A stretch of 64,000 bases of DNA, from contig JAVHKY010000025.1 in assembly GCA_035079385.1 (NCBI GenBank), positions 12,932,501 through 12,996,500 on the forward strand, written 5' to 3'. The position numbers were made by a program, and so were the translations under genes. The notes under the pieces were generated by a model. It had not been told where the DNA came from. It saw nothing but the letters and a program-made list of their open reading frames with translations, and did no database searches. Of the stretch, positions 1 to 10,804 are shown piece by piece. Source of the DNA: Aspidiotus rigidus. Taxonomy: Eukaryota; Arthropoda; Insecta; Hemiptera; Diaspididae. How positions within the stretch are numbered: the first letter of the stretch is position 1; each line of letters opens with the position of its first letter.

Positions 1-439
1 ACTGGCATCTGTATCTTACTTAGACCCCTTACTCTCTAAAGTCTAACAACTTTCTTCTTTTTCTTTTCTCTGAGGGAAGTGCGATGGGTAGAGGTACTTC
101 GTTTAGATTTTCGATGAGGTTATCCATTTCGACTGGGCTCAGTTTGGCCACCAGCTCTGAGTGAGTTACATACTCTAGACGTGTGGTGACGTTTTTCTCT
201 CCATACCATCGCTTCAGCTCTGCTCTCATTCATTTCTGAGTAGCCCATCGGTGAAGTTTCTCACTCATGAATTTGTTGTCCGAATGGAAACGAAGATTGA
301 CAAAATTTTGGGCGAAGGTGAAGTCTTCCAACACGTCCGAAGGAACCAAATGTGAGACGAATAGGAATTCAATTGGAAGTGGAATTTTTTTTAAGGGAAA
401 TTGAGGTAGGCTGTAGTAGCCTCTTTAATGGACCGAATT

Positions 440-1279
440 CGGTTGTTAATTTTTACGGTCTTCAGCATTTACAGGAAGCCCACCAACACTGGTATGTCAA
501 TCCACAGCTCATCTTTCTAAGTACGCCACTTTCAACTGTTTCATACACCGTCTCCTGTATATTTCGCTCCTCCCTAATGCTTTTAATGAAGAAAATGAGA
601 CCATAAAGTATTTAGCTCGTCTTAACGGTGTCAATTTGAATATTGAATCCATTATTCGTAAGAAATTACTTAGGAAAGTACCATTGGATACTACTATTTC
701 GCTCCCTCGCTCTAGAAACATCAAAAAAGAGAGATGGATTCGTTTACCCTTCCTTGGGAATTTCTCTTCTGAGCTCGCCAGACTCCTGCGCAAGTTCAAT
801 TTCCGTCCTGCGTTTTGCAGCACCATAAAATTTCAAAAACCCAAAGATCTTATCCCCAAATTCGAAAGGAGTAGTGTGTATAAAACCAAAGGCCGAGAGA
901 CTGTCCTGCCACTTACATCGGCGAGACTGGTCGCCAGATTAAGGTCCGTATTCATGAACATCTTAAGGAACAACCTGATAGATCCATCTTTGCTACTCAC
1001 CTCCTTGAGAGTGGTCATTCTTACGATAGGGGTAGTGAAAGCATTCTTCATTTTGAAAGTACCCATCGTAAACGCCTAGCTTTGGAAGCTATTGAAATCA
1101 TTCGTCACCGTAATAATTATGAGAATTGTATAAACTCGTATATTCCTGACCGAGTTGCTTTATTTTCCGGCATCCGCTCGAAGCGTCGATCCTGTCACGT
1201 CCTGATTCCTTTTATCTTTCTTTCTGTTAATTTTTTCCTCTTCTCTTCAGTCGTGTTTTATACGGCTCGCAATAAATAA
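440..1279 (+). pseudogene. Penelope-like retroelement, 3' remnant (RT thumb and GIY-YIG endonuclease)
   Basis: The sequence carries the end of a Penelope-like element ORF broken into several frames. Near 457-500 one frame reads IYRKPTNTGMSIHSSSF, the motif that follows the catalytic YxDD region of Penelope reverse transcriptases. From about 505 the next frame reads HLSKYATFNCFIHRLL and then an E-rich NGVNLNIESIIRKK stretch, the usual H-x3-K-A-x-F thumb pattern. Around 870-1000 a GIY-YIG nuclease appears: SSVYK, then, after a frame change, CPATYIGETGRQIKVR and an EH about ten residues on. The catalytic YxDD itself is not seen in the window, so the copy is truncated at its 5' side or runs off the left edge. 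At least two frame shifts make it non-functional. Family assignment rests on the joint presence of the RT thumb and GIY-YIG motifs. Confidence 0.75.
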
Positions 1280-1490
1280 ACTGGTGTCGAAAGCGCTCGC
1301 GCAGTTGTATAATTGATGCGGTTTGTACAGTATAAATATAGAATTCAAAATTTATTTTCGTTTCTTCTCAGTTATTAACTTAATTACTTGATTAATAAAT
1401 TTGGAAGTATGATGTCGACTAGACGTTGTATTTCTTTGTTGTTTGTATGGAAAGTATAAAGAGATAATATGAAATTTTGAACAAGTAGTT

Positions 1491-1850
1491 GTGATGCGAT
1501 CTGCAAAACCATAGGATAAGTCGCTAAACATAATAATTTTTTGCTACCTACAAGCAAAAATGAAAAAAATATGAAAAATTACGACGTATACTTTCACTTC
1601 CACTCAAAAATTTCACTCCAACGTGAGATGCGTAAGATCTTCCGAACTTTCAATCGGTGTTTTCTCAACATTTTCATTTTTAGCTTCTCTCAACTTTACC
1701 GACTTCAAAACGCTGTAGATCAGCGAATTTTGGGTCGATTGACTTCAAACAGGGCTTGAAATGTTTGGGAGAGTCTCGAGAATAAGAAAATATGAAAAAC
1801 GGACTTTTCGTTTTCCGCGACTTATCCTATGGTTTCGCAGATCGCATCAC
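1491..1850. repeat. Non-autonomous inverted-repeat element (MITE-like), about 360 bp
   Basis: The left end starts GTGATGCGATCTGCAAAACC and the right end is its near-perfect reverse complement, ending GATCGCATCAC. The arms match over about 38 bp, ending inside at ATAGGATAAGTCGC. No transposase is encoded; the open stretch inside (1541-1759) is low-complexity and unlike protein. The flanks to 1290 and to 2030 show nothing else recognisable. Confidence 0.6.
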
Positions 1851-2032
1851 AGTTGCTCTCCTTTCCCTCTCAGCACAGAATAAATAAAAATTTCAAAATT
1901 CTAAACTTACAGAATTGTAGTCAAGTTACCAATAGCGTTTGAAACTTGACCCATCCACTTTTCCATATCTATAATTCTTCTCATTAACATGGTTTGATTT
2001 ATTCTCATCTCCATACCGAATTTTCGACTCAC

Positions 2033-5000
2033 CTGGAAAAATTAAAGTTCGAATGAAGATTTTGTGTGCGATGAAAACCTTCAAAAGAACTAGTAGCAGG
2101 AATACGAACTTTCAAAAATGTTTGAAATGCAAGAAGAATTGCAGAATCCGTTTCTATAGAAGGGGGTACATTGAGAAGCTTTTCAACAACGTTTAAACTC
2201 AACAAAATCTTGAACTGATCAAAGGAAAGAATTTCTACTAAAATTTGAACCAGACGTATTACTCTCCTTTGTATTTCTAAATCATTCTACAAATATCAAG
2301 TTTTATTAGTTGCAAAATACTTTCTCCTTATTAGTATCGATCAAGTTTTCCGCATTTATTTACTGATTTTAGTAAATGATCAACAGAGTCAAATAGATCT
2401 TTATTAATTAGAGGCGGAATTTCTTTTTTTGTTCTCGTACAATCCAGGATAATATCTGACATGATAACTATTGTTACTATTATTATATTCCTATTTTCAT
2501 TGTCCAATAGCTTTACCAAACAGCATAGCGCTTCTACGTGGAAACTCCTGACGCGAAGTATCTTCCTCTTTCAAGACATACAAAATTAAATGATTGATTT
2601 TAAGCGTTATCGTTACCCAAATTTATAACATTTTACTTCTAGGCCTAAGTTTTTCACAATTATGATAAATAAAAGACTTACTTCGTCGACTTTTATAAAC
2701 ATACTGTGATACATAGTTCTCAATATCTGCAAAATAACGTTAGGCCTATTTCTTTCCTTGTCTAATATCGCCCTCATTTGTGAAAATGAATGACCTATAT
2801 ATGTGTTTTTATCACTCGAAATCATGACTTCCACTTCATCTAAGTTCTGAATCGAAAACGAGAGTATACGACCTGTGTACCCTGTGATTCAATAGAAAAC
2901 CGTAGGAAAGCAACATCAAACTCAATATGTCTATTTGTGGTACGATCTATCTATTTAGTTGTCTCTAACAGGGAACCTGTTCTATAAAGGAGTAATTTGA
3001 AGAAGGGCGCCGTCCGACAAAACTTGAGACTTGGAAAAATGTCGACATCAAGCTGTGTATGATGAAAGGGAAGCCTTGGAAAAATTTCCATCTCCAAGCT
3101 ATTTATCCTTAACGAAGTGAAGTAAAACGAGGAAGCAGGGAATTTTTTCTGTGAGTGAAATTGGTTTTGGTATTGAAAATTCAAGAAAGTCCAGACTTGG
3201 TAGAAAACTAGTATAAAGGAGGCTAAAACCTAATATAAGCCGTAGGTCGTCATCAGTGACCTTGACCTATTTTAGGGACTTAGAAATATACAGGGTGGAC
3301 CAGAAAGATCTTACCAATTAAATGGGAGTTTGCGCTAAATCTGTTGTAGCGCGAAAACGCAAAACGTTAGACGTATAGTTCAAGTGTACGAATTTTGTAT
3401 CTCAATTTTATCTTTAATTTAAGCCATATCCAAAGTTTCTACGACTTTTCTGAGCCGAGTTATGGACTGAAATGTGCCGAAAATTCACTAAATCGCCAGG
3501 GTTCCCAAAATAGGGCTTGAAAATTAATTGATTTACAGTATTGAGCTGAATTTCGAAAATTTTAATAATCAAATTCCTGTTTCTTAAGTGAATTTAGACG
3601 GGAAAAACGAGAAAAATAGTAACATAATCCTAAGAAGCACCAAAATGAGTTAATGGGCCCAAAAAAGGAGAACTGTTCCAACTCTCAAATTTTAATTCGA
3701 TTTTCAAGTGGAATTTTGTACTGAGTCCGAAAAAAAAAAAAGCTTGAAAAGTTCTTCGAAGCACCAAAAAGGGGTTAATGGGCCCAAAAAGAGCCAAAAT
3801 TTCCCCAAATTGGTAAGTCGTTCAAACTTTCAAATTTTAATTCAATTGTCAAGGTGCATTTTGCGCTGAGTCCGAAAAAAATACTTGACAAATTCCTCGA
3901 AGCACCAAAATGGGTTAATGGGTCGAAAAAAGGGCCAAAAATTTCCCCAAATTGGGAAATCGTTCGAACTTTCAAATTTTAAATCGATTTTCAATTGAAT
4001 TTTCTCGCTGAGTTCGAAAAAAAAATGCTTAAAAACTCTTTGAAGCACCAAAAAGGGGTTAATGGGCCCAAAAAGAGCCAAAATTTTCCCAAATAGGAAA
4101 ATCGTTCAAACTTTGAAATTTTAATTCGACTTTCAAGTGGACTTTCGCGCTGAGTCCGAAAAAAAATGCTGAAAAAATACTTTGGAGCACCAAAATAGGA
4201 TGATGGGCTCAAACAGAATCAAAATTCCTCCAAGATGGAAAGTTGCGTATTCTTAAAAAGTTGTTTTCAATTCTGAAGTAAAATTTAGCGCCGAGTCCGA
4301 GTATAATACTGAAATGGATCTCACCTAGATTGATCTCCGAAATGAAAAATCAAACATTTTTCTCATTCTGCAGTAAAATTGTTGATTCAGGGGATGGAAG
4401 TAATGTCGACAAGTTCGTCTGCCGGTGAGTGCTCGCGGAGTGAGAGATCGACTAGCGTCGGGTGACAGATCCGAATAAGGAAATTTTCCTCATTTGGGGA
4501 TTGGAGGGAGACGACAAATTCATGTTCCACTGAAGGTTCGCGGTGAGAGATCAACTAGAGTTCTGCGTATGATCAAGCAGGAAAAAGTGCGAAAACTCTT
4601 TTTGTTTCAGTCAAAGAACGCAAAGTTGGTCTTCTGTTGCGTGCTCGCAATGAGAGATCAATTAACGCCCCACCTATGAACGAGGCGGGCCAAAGTGCAA
4701 AAACTCCTTGATTCAGGCAATGGGAGGATACCGTAAATTCGGTCTTGCTTGTGATGAGTGATCAGTTACAGCTCAGTCTTTGATTGAGGCAGACGAACGC
4801 CCGCAATTTCTCGGGGTTTCACCCGAAGGAGGGAATGATGCCATCAAGCTCGACTTACGCCTAAAGCTCGCGGTAAGAGAACGATCAAGACCCCGTGTTT
4901 GAAAGAGGCAGACGAATGATCCCTGGGCTCAAGATAGATTGACTGAGGCCCCGTGTATGATCAAAGTGGGTGCTTCCGCAAAAATTCTTGTTCTTTCTTG

Positions 5001-8000
5001 CCAAGGAGAGAATGATGACGGTGACTTTGTTTCCCATTACATGCTCGCGGTAAAAGATCGACTGAGGCCCCGTGTATGATCAAGGCGGGTGCTTCCGTAA
5101 AAACTCCTGTTGTTTCTTGCCAAGGAGAGTTCAACAATTTTTTTTCAACTCGGCACACAATTTCACCTTGAAAGCAAGACAAACTTTAAAGGTTAGGCAA
5201 TTTTTTTCGTTTTGGAGAAATGTTGACCCTTTTTGGTCCCATTAACCCATTTTGGTGCTTCGCAGAATTTCTTAACAATTTTATTCAGATTTGGCGCTAA
5301 ATTTTATTTCAGAATCGAGAAAAACTTCGAAGATTAGGCGGTTTGATCATTTTGGAGAATTTTTGACCCTTTTTGGGCCCATGAACCCATTTTGGTGCTT
5401 TGCAGAATTTTTTAAGAATCTTATTCTGATTCAGCGTTAAATTTTACGGGGAACACTTTGAAGATTACGTGATCCTTTCAATCAGGAAAATTGTTTTTTG
5501 ATAATTCACAACTTTAGGAACCCCTGCTGTAAAATTTCAACACATTTTGGTTCATAATTCTGCTCAGAAAAGTCGTAGAAACTTCGGATATGGCTCAAAT
5601 TGAAGATAAAATTGAGATACAAAATTCGTACATTTAAACTATACGTCTAACGTTTTGCGTTTTCGCGTTACAACAGATTTAAAGCAAACTCCCATTTAAC
5701 TGGTAACATCTTTCTGATCCACCCTGTATAGCTTGAGAGTCGATTTGTTTTCCAATTTTTTGGTTGGACGGCTCACGATAAATTTTTCGAAAACCCCCCC
5801 ATAGAATAGTTCGACCTCCAAGCTCATATGGTAGGAGATGACTTGAAAAAATTTCGACCTCAAGCTGCATTTATGATAAAAGGGACACTTGGAAAAATTT
5901 CGACTCGCAAGCTGTAATATTATGATGAAAGGGGGACTTACACTGTTTGAAGCATTGCATGTCTGGCTCATTGAAGGGCCTAGGTCAATTGGTGTATGAA
6001 GCATTGCATGTATGTTTACTTGAAGGGGCTATCCTAATAAGGGTAAAATCATACACTTAGAACAGGTTCCCCGCGTTTTCTTCTTCTTCTTTCTGTTCTG
6101 TACATACCTAATACTTTCTCATGGGGAAATTGCAACAACCAAGGTATGTAAGGTAGAACTCGATCAGCAAGTTCAAATGATGGACGAGAATCATCTGGTT
6201 CGACAAGACAAAATAGAGCGTAAAGAATCTCTTCCAACCACTCTGCCTCTACTTCAACGTTCTGAAAATAAAGTAATTATACATACTACATACGTAATTA
6301 GTCCATATGATTCAAAATTTACGGTGGATTAATAGATTTGACGTGAAAATATACAATTTTTACATTTGATATATATGTCTGGTTGAGTTCGCTATGATGA
6401 AACATAAGTTCTTTGAAGTTCATTTTAGTTACTTATCAAAATTTATGTACAGATGTACATATTTTCAAAATTTCTGCCTCTGCGCTGTTTTATTTTAAAG
6501 TGAATAGAAAACAGATTAAACTATTTATGTTTGTTTTCTCACGAACTTATTAAATTTAAAAATATCATTCTCATTTAATTTTCATCTAAAGTAAATTAAT
6601 ATTTTCACGTTTTCGCATCTATGTTCGAATAATAACTACCAATATTCAAATAACATCGATCAGGTGGGAAGAGTCGAGTGGTTAAGTCAGCGCTTTCCAC
6701 TCAAAACACCCGACTCCGACCCGGTAACGATCAAGTTAGATCATGTACCTATGAGTACAAAGAACAGTGAACACAGACTGTGAAACACGAGTGGAGAGGG
6801 AGGAAGCGAAAGAGAGTGCAAAAGAGAAAATAGAACAACTCGAGCGGAAAGTACTTCAGCTGATCGGGAGTTTGCGGGAATCACTTATTTTCTGTTCACT
6901 TTAAATTAAAAAATTGTTGATTATTAGAGTTATATTTTTGTTTGATGCGGTACAGGTCAATAAAATTTTACACAGACCAACAAGCTAAAACAATTTTCAG
7001 GAATTTGAGTGGTAGTTATTTTACTTACTCCGTTGTTTTTGAGATCCTCTAAAAGCCTAATCAATAGGTCCATAGCTTTTTCATTCACAAGTAAGTCCCT
7101 GGTTTCTTTTCCATGTGCTGCTAAAGCTTGTATAAAATTCACGGCTAATACATAAAACCTTTCATTCTTAAAGAACGCCCACAATATGAATTTTGGCACT
7201 GCTCCGGTATTAATGACACTCATAGCATGCTTAAATTTACCACGCGCGACAAGCATTAGAATTTCACCAGATTTTAGCAAGGACTCGACCCTAAAAAAGA
7301 AGATAATAAATATAAAAACAATAGTAAAACAAAAATCAAAGTCGACGGTCAATCAACCAATCAACAGTTTGTAATTATACCAACAACTGTTACAGTCAAA
7401 GGGGAAAAACCTCGGAGTAAAATGATTGCCAGTAAGAACCGCTAGTACTATAAGAATTATAAAGCAAGAAACAAAGATGGTCATCATGTTGAAGAATTTC
7501 TTAAGAGTCAGAAGGCTACTAGGAACTATCTTGATCATTAATACTTTGAAGTCTGAGACATTTCCCTTTCTAAATTATTTATTTCAAAATCTTTGCTTTC
7601 TGTGTAAGTATTCTTGGTATAAGCGCCTAAATTTGGGTAGTTTTCCACCACATTCATGCAACACAGATTTGGCACAGTCCAATACTCCCAGACAAATTTG
7701 ATCTATGTACATGGAGATGAGCACCTCACAAAAATTCGCATTTCTAATGTTTTCTGTTGAATATCAACTTACCCTCTTACTTTTGTATCCATGGTATTTA
7801 TGTATTCGCCGAACAACCAAACTAAACCTTTTTGAATCATCAAGTCTCTAAAGTTTCCAGTCCCATCACATTTGAGGCACTTCAAAAGACCGTCACAATT
7901 ATTTGAAAATTGTTGTTCTTGATACCAAGAATTCACAATTCCTATAAAGTCAAGTGATAAAATTTCTCTGTCAACGTTTGTATAATGAAGTTTTGAATTT

Positions 8001-8065
8001 GATTGATTATTTAAACTATCTATGCTCAAATAATGTAGTCTGTCTCGACCATTTGCGGTTTCAGT
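2033..8065 (-). CDS. Armadillo-repeat protein, importin-alpha-like (multi-exon, family unresolved)
   Basis: Six exons can be chained on the minus strand with matching phases: 8065-7773, 7290-7029, 6261-6108, 2839-2682, 2567-2364 and 2286-2033. Most junctions have good GTAAGT-type donors and pyrimidine-rich acceptors; the acceptors at 2839 and 2567 and the donor at 2364 are weak. The product is leucine-rich and helical in the armadillo/HEAT style. The segments GAVPKFILWAFF and RDLLVNEKAMDLLIRLLED resemble importin-alpha ARM repeats, and the exon with FHVEALCCLVKLLD followed by LINKDLFDSVDHLL resembles the last importin-alpha repeat. The tryptophan/asparagine ladder of true importin-alpha is not obvious, and no importin-beta-binding domain is seen, so it is either a very diverged importin-alpha or another ARM-repeat protein. 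Exon 6 meets a TGA straight after a possible GTGAGT donor, so the 3' end is uncertain, and the start codon is not identified. A 2.4 kb transposable element sits in the 2840-6107 intron. Confidence 0.5.
2934..3230. repeat. Diverged units of a dispersed CTTGGAAAAATTTC repeat family
   Basis: Short irregular units contain the words CTTGGAAAAAT, AGCTRTRTATGATGAAAGGG and, at the left edge, AACAGGGAACCTGTTCTAT. The same words recur at many other places in the window. The block is intronic to the ARM-repeat gene and codes for nothing recognisable. A TGACCTTGACCTA word at about 3256 lies just beyond it. Confidence 0.45.
3637..4325. repeat. Tandem repeat, about 142-bp period, about 4.5 copies
   Basis: The anchor GCACCAAAA recurs at 3637, 3761, 3902, 4045 and 4187, giving spacings of 124, 141, 143 and 142. 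Each unit contains TTAATGGGCCCAAAAA, then AAATCGTTCAAACTTTCAAA, then GCTGAGTCCGAAAAAAA. Open frames on the minus strand here repeat the same peptide words and are a by-product of the array. Confidence 0.75.
4420..5130. repeat. Degenerate tandem array, about 105-115-bp period, about 7 units
   Basis: The words GCTCGCGGTGAGAGATC and GAGGCCCCGTGTATGATCAA recur in diverged form near 4430, 4537, 4642, 4750, 4866, 4940 and 5042. Two adjacent 3' units (about 4940 and 5042) are almost identical over some 80 bp, suggesting recent expansion at that end. The array fills the centre between the two arms of the surrounding element and is noticeably more GC-rich than the arms. Confidence 0.6.
5735..6050. repeat. 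Diverged units of the dispersed CTTGGAAAAATTTCG family
   Basis: Units near 5840, 5885 and 5930 contain ACTTGGAAAAATTTCGACT, AAGCTGTAATATTATGATG and AAAGGGGGACTT. The tail near 5950-6040 has a direct repeat of GAAGCATTGCATGT (twice, about 60 bp apart). The block lies in the same intron as the composite element and codes for nothing recognisable. Confidence 0.5.
6664..6800 (+). repeat. tRNA-like SINE head (Leu/Ser-type), degenerate
   Basis: The segment GTCGAGTGGTTAAGTCAGCG resembles the A-box and D-arm of a type II tRNA, and CCGACTCCGACCCGG about 40 bp on sits where a B-box/T-arm would be. The B-box is poor and no clean acceptor stem closes, so this is not a functional tRNA. A tRNA-derived SINE lying in an intron of the ARM-repeat gene is the likely reading. 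No poly-A tail or target duplication is evident. Confidence 0.3.
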
Positions 8066-8511
8066 CTAAAATTTATTTAGGTAACTCTATTTCATTTTTT
8101 CTAAAGACAGAATGCAAAAAGTTTCACCAAACACTCAGACGATACTTTCAAATGCGGAATCTACAACATTGTAGGAATATATGTTGAATGAGAACTTATG
8201 AGCTTATCAGTGCTGATAGATTGAACTTTTAATGCATTCAAATGAATAGGTACCTAACTGTAGACTATACTTCCAAAAATAATTTTATTTTTAAATGTAC
8301 ACACGGTATTGTACCTATGGATTGAAATCAACTTGAATTTAGACAAGTGATTATAGTACCTATACTAAAATAGAGGATAGGTACCGGTACGCAATTACAA
8401 TTCTGTTTTTGAATCCTCGTTGATTCATTAATAAAAAAAAAATTTGGAATATGAATGAGAAACTTGGCAAATCATTACTTACTTGATACGTCACTATTTT
8501 CACCTAGGTAC

Positions 8512-8686
8512 CTTGAATTGTCAGGTCTAAAAAATAAAGCAGTTCAGACTCTGCATCTTTATCTGTTTCTGTTTGTAAATAATTCTGTTTCAAGAATTCC
8601 ATTGTTTTTGTTTGTAAAGGTGTATGCACAAATGCATCACAACAGGCTTGCATTTCATTGTGATCTTCAGTGGTTGCTGAGCATAC
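8512..8686 (-). CDS. Candidate upstream exon of the ARM-repeat gene (unplaced)
   Basis: On the minus strand a good acceptor (TTTTTTCTTCCAG) is followed by 58 open codons beginning VCSATTEDHNEM and containing TKTMEFLKQNYLQTETDKD, then a weak GTACCT donor. The composition looks like protein, but the phase at its 3' end does not join the exon starting at 8065 without an intermediate exon that I could not find. It may be an N-terminal exon of that gene or a spurious open stretch. Confidence 0.3.
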
Positions 8687-8689
8687 CTG

Positions 8690-9575
8690 GAAGAAAAAAA
8701 TATATAGTTATGAAAAGTTGACAAATCACAACTATTGAGTATAGTGCAGTACATATACAACAAAATAATGTTCCCCTTACAATTTATTCCTATCTTTTCC
8801 CCTATAATACTTATTGTACTGTAACTTCAAATATAGATGAAATTAGCAAAATATTATATGTTATTACTAACTTGTTGGTTTCCTTCCTTTTCAGTATTCA
8901 TTCTATTTTGCACTCAAGCAAAGTAGGTACCGGTAGTATAGATATTTACTGAGTTATAATTACGTAGGTGAAGATGATACGTAATTGACAATCTTCAATG
9001 AACAATTCTAAATTAGCTGATTAATTAAACCCCATATAGACAGAATATATAAGAAGTAGCTTTTATTAGAATTATTAAAATGAGTCAGCACATATTCTTG
9101 TCTATTCAAAGAGGCGGCACATCATTCCAACTCCTTTCATTTTGATACAGGTCAGTGATGACTGGAGAGATGGACTGATACTTAGCACTAACTGAGCTTT
9201 ATTTGAGGTTGATAGCGCTAGTATTGTTATAAGAGAATCTTCTGTAATCAGAAATAAGTATTTAGGTTGTTCAGTTTGGCAATAGTGTTACACAAATTCA
9301 GAACTTGACTCACCGAGTCTCAAGTGCGTGTAGTTTTGTTGTAAATTTTGAAAATATTCATTTTCACGTTCTTGTGCATTTTTATTGACGTTCTGTAATG
9401 ATATATCATTTATTTATTTAATTATATGGGACGTTTGGTCACACTGAACAAAACCTATAGTACAGCAGCAGTGCAACTTGCAAGTCTGCAGATGCGATAA
9501 TGTATTGTTTTAAAAAATTGAAAATTCTCCAATGTCAATTTGGTTTTGGTAATTTTTATGAATGTAAATCAATGG
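8690..9575. other. No gene seen
   Basis: AT-rich sequence with no convincing exon on either strand, no repeat pair and no RNA gene that I can recognise. A pyrimidine-rich AG near 8895 lies on the plus strand but leads into no open frame. Confidence 0.4.
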
Positions 9576-9581
9576 ACTGAG

Positions 9582-9880
9582 TTATTTGTAATAACAAAAA
9601 TATTGATCGAGATTGATTTGTTTGGCAGGAGTACTTATTCTGCATGAAATCTGTCCAACAGTAAGCAATTTGGCTCCCATAAGAAATACATTGGAGCAAA
9701 GATCACTAAGCAACTGAATATGAAAAACAATACGGCAATGAAATTTTTCTTTTTCCATAATAGATACCAAAAAAAATAATATTCCCTGTATCATCTTTTT
9801 TAATAAATTGGTAACTTGATGACCTTTGCTTGGCTTATATTTCTCATGAGAGCAAAATTGCTTGTTGGACAAATTTCCTG
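9582..9880 (-). CDS. Candidate helical exon or short ORF, function unknown
   Basis: An acceptor-like CTCATTCTGCAG opens a minus-strand frame of roughly 97 codons that ends in a stop at 9582. The middle (GILFFLVSIMEKEKFHC, then IQLLSDLCSNVFLMGAKL) is amphipathic and leucine-rich, similar in feel to the ARM-repeat exons downstream. No donor is obvious inside the frame. It could be an upstream exon of the same gene using an internal donor, or chance. Confidence 0.22.
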
Positions 9881-10128
9881 CAGAATGAGTGCTTTTGCCA
9901 AACAAGGGACGTCACAATAACTCAGTCCTATCATTATGTAATTTGTTAAAAAGTATCTATTACCTATAAAAAGAGGATTTGCAAAATTTCATATCCATTT
10001 AACTTTGTTTATATAGCATCTACAACCTTTGTAATTTTTCCCCATTGCTTTAGCTCTCCTAAGAGAAAGTTATGTGTATATTAATATTAAATTTAAAGTT
10101 ATAAAGTCAGGAGAATGGAGGAAGTAGA

Positions 10129-10633
10129 CTGGGTGGACCAGAAAGATGTTACCAGTTGAATGGCAAAACGTTGACGTATAGTTTAAATGTACGGAATTTG
10201 TATGTATCTGAATTTAATCCAAGCCATCCGTCTACAACTTTTCTGAGCCAAGTTATGGACCAAAATGTTCCAAAAAATGACCAATTTACAGACATTTCCA
10301 AAATGAGAAATTAAAAATTCTCACCGTTTCGAGCTTCCAAAGGTTATTTTTGGAATCAGCATTAAATTTCACTTTCAAATCAAGTAAAATTTGGAAGTTA
10401 AAACAATTTTTAATTTTTGAGAATTTTGGCAAATTTGTCATTTTTTGGCTTATTTTGGTCCATAACTGGACTCAGAAAAATTGTAGAAAGTTGAGTAGGG
10501 GAGCAAATTGAAGATAAAATTGAAGAATAAATTTTGTAGATTTGAAGTACATGTCTCTTGTTTTGCATTTTTGCGCTAGAGTAGATTTAGCGCAAACTCC
10601 CATTTAACTGGTAACATCTTTCTGGTCCGCCGG
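10129..10633. mobile_element. Short relative of the CAGGGTGGACC inverted-repeat family, about 505 bp
   Basis: The left end CTGGGTGGACCAGAAAGATG and the right end CATCTTTCTGGTCCGCCGG are inverted repeats closely matching the ends of the 3291-5726 element. The shared inner words AACTCCCATTTAACTGGTAAC and TCTACAACTTTTCTGAGCC are also present. It lacks the internal tandem arrays and any ORF. Confidence 0.6.
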
Positions 10634-10804
10634 ATATACAGTTAGGGGTAGGAAAAGGGCTAAACAATTATTCAAGAGATGAAAAGTCTGTATCATTCAT
10701 TAGTTTACTGATTGAAAATGGTAAGCAATCATTTTTGACAAGTTTATGAAAAATTGATTGTGCTAGGCAATAATTTTTGGAAAATGGTTCTATTCAGTCA
10801 CATT

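Larger units (their letters stand above)
3291..5726. mobile_element. Composite inverted-repeat DNA element with about 190-bp terminal inverted repeats
   Basis: The left end CAGGGTGGACCAGAAAGAT is matched in reverse complement at the right end (ATCTTTCTGATCCACCCTG). Similarity continues inward for about 190 bp with few mismatches, including the shared word ACGCAAAACGTTAGACGTAT. The element is flanked by TA on both sides (TATA at each end), the duplication expected of Tc1/mariner-type insertion. No transposase ORF is present. Inside, each arm carries tandem units of about 142 bp (about 4.5 units on the left, about two in inverted orientation on the right), and the centre is a separate tandem array. 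It lies in the intron between the 6108 and 2839 exons of the ARM-repeat gene. Shorter relatives occur at 10129-10633, 19288-20365 and 40120-40318. Confidence 0.65.

Noticed and set aside
29..229. 66-codon minus-strand frame, Lys/Arg-rich C-terminus
   Set aside because: No domain, no splice support, and it lies just outside a plus-strand retroelement remnant. It may belong to another element cut by the window edge, but nothing proves it.
2991..3184. 77-codon minus-strand frame
   Set aside because: Composed of dispersed-family repeat words and lying in an intron.
3775..4212. Three overlapping minus-strand frames with similar peptides
   Set aside because: Generated by the about 142-bp tandem array; similarity between them reflects the repeat.
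6664..6740. Possible tRNA-Leu/Ser gene
   Set aside because: No closed acceptor stem and a poor B-box; kept only as a SINE-like head.
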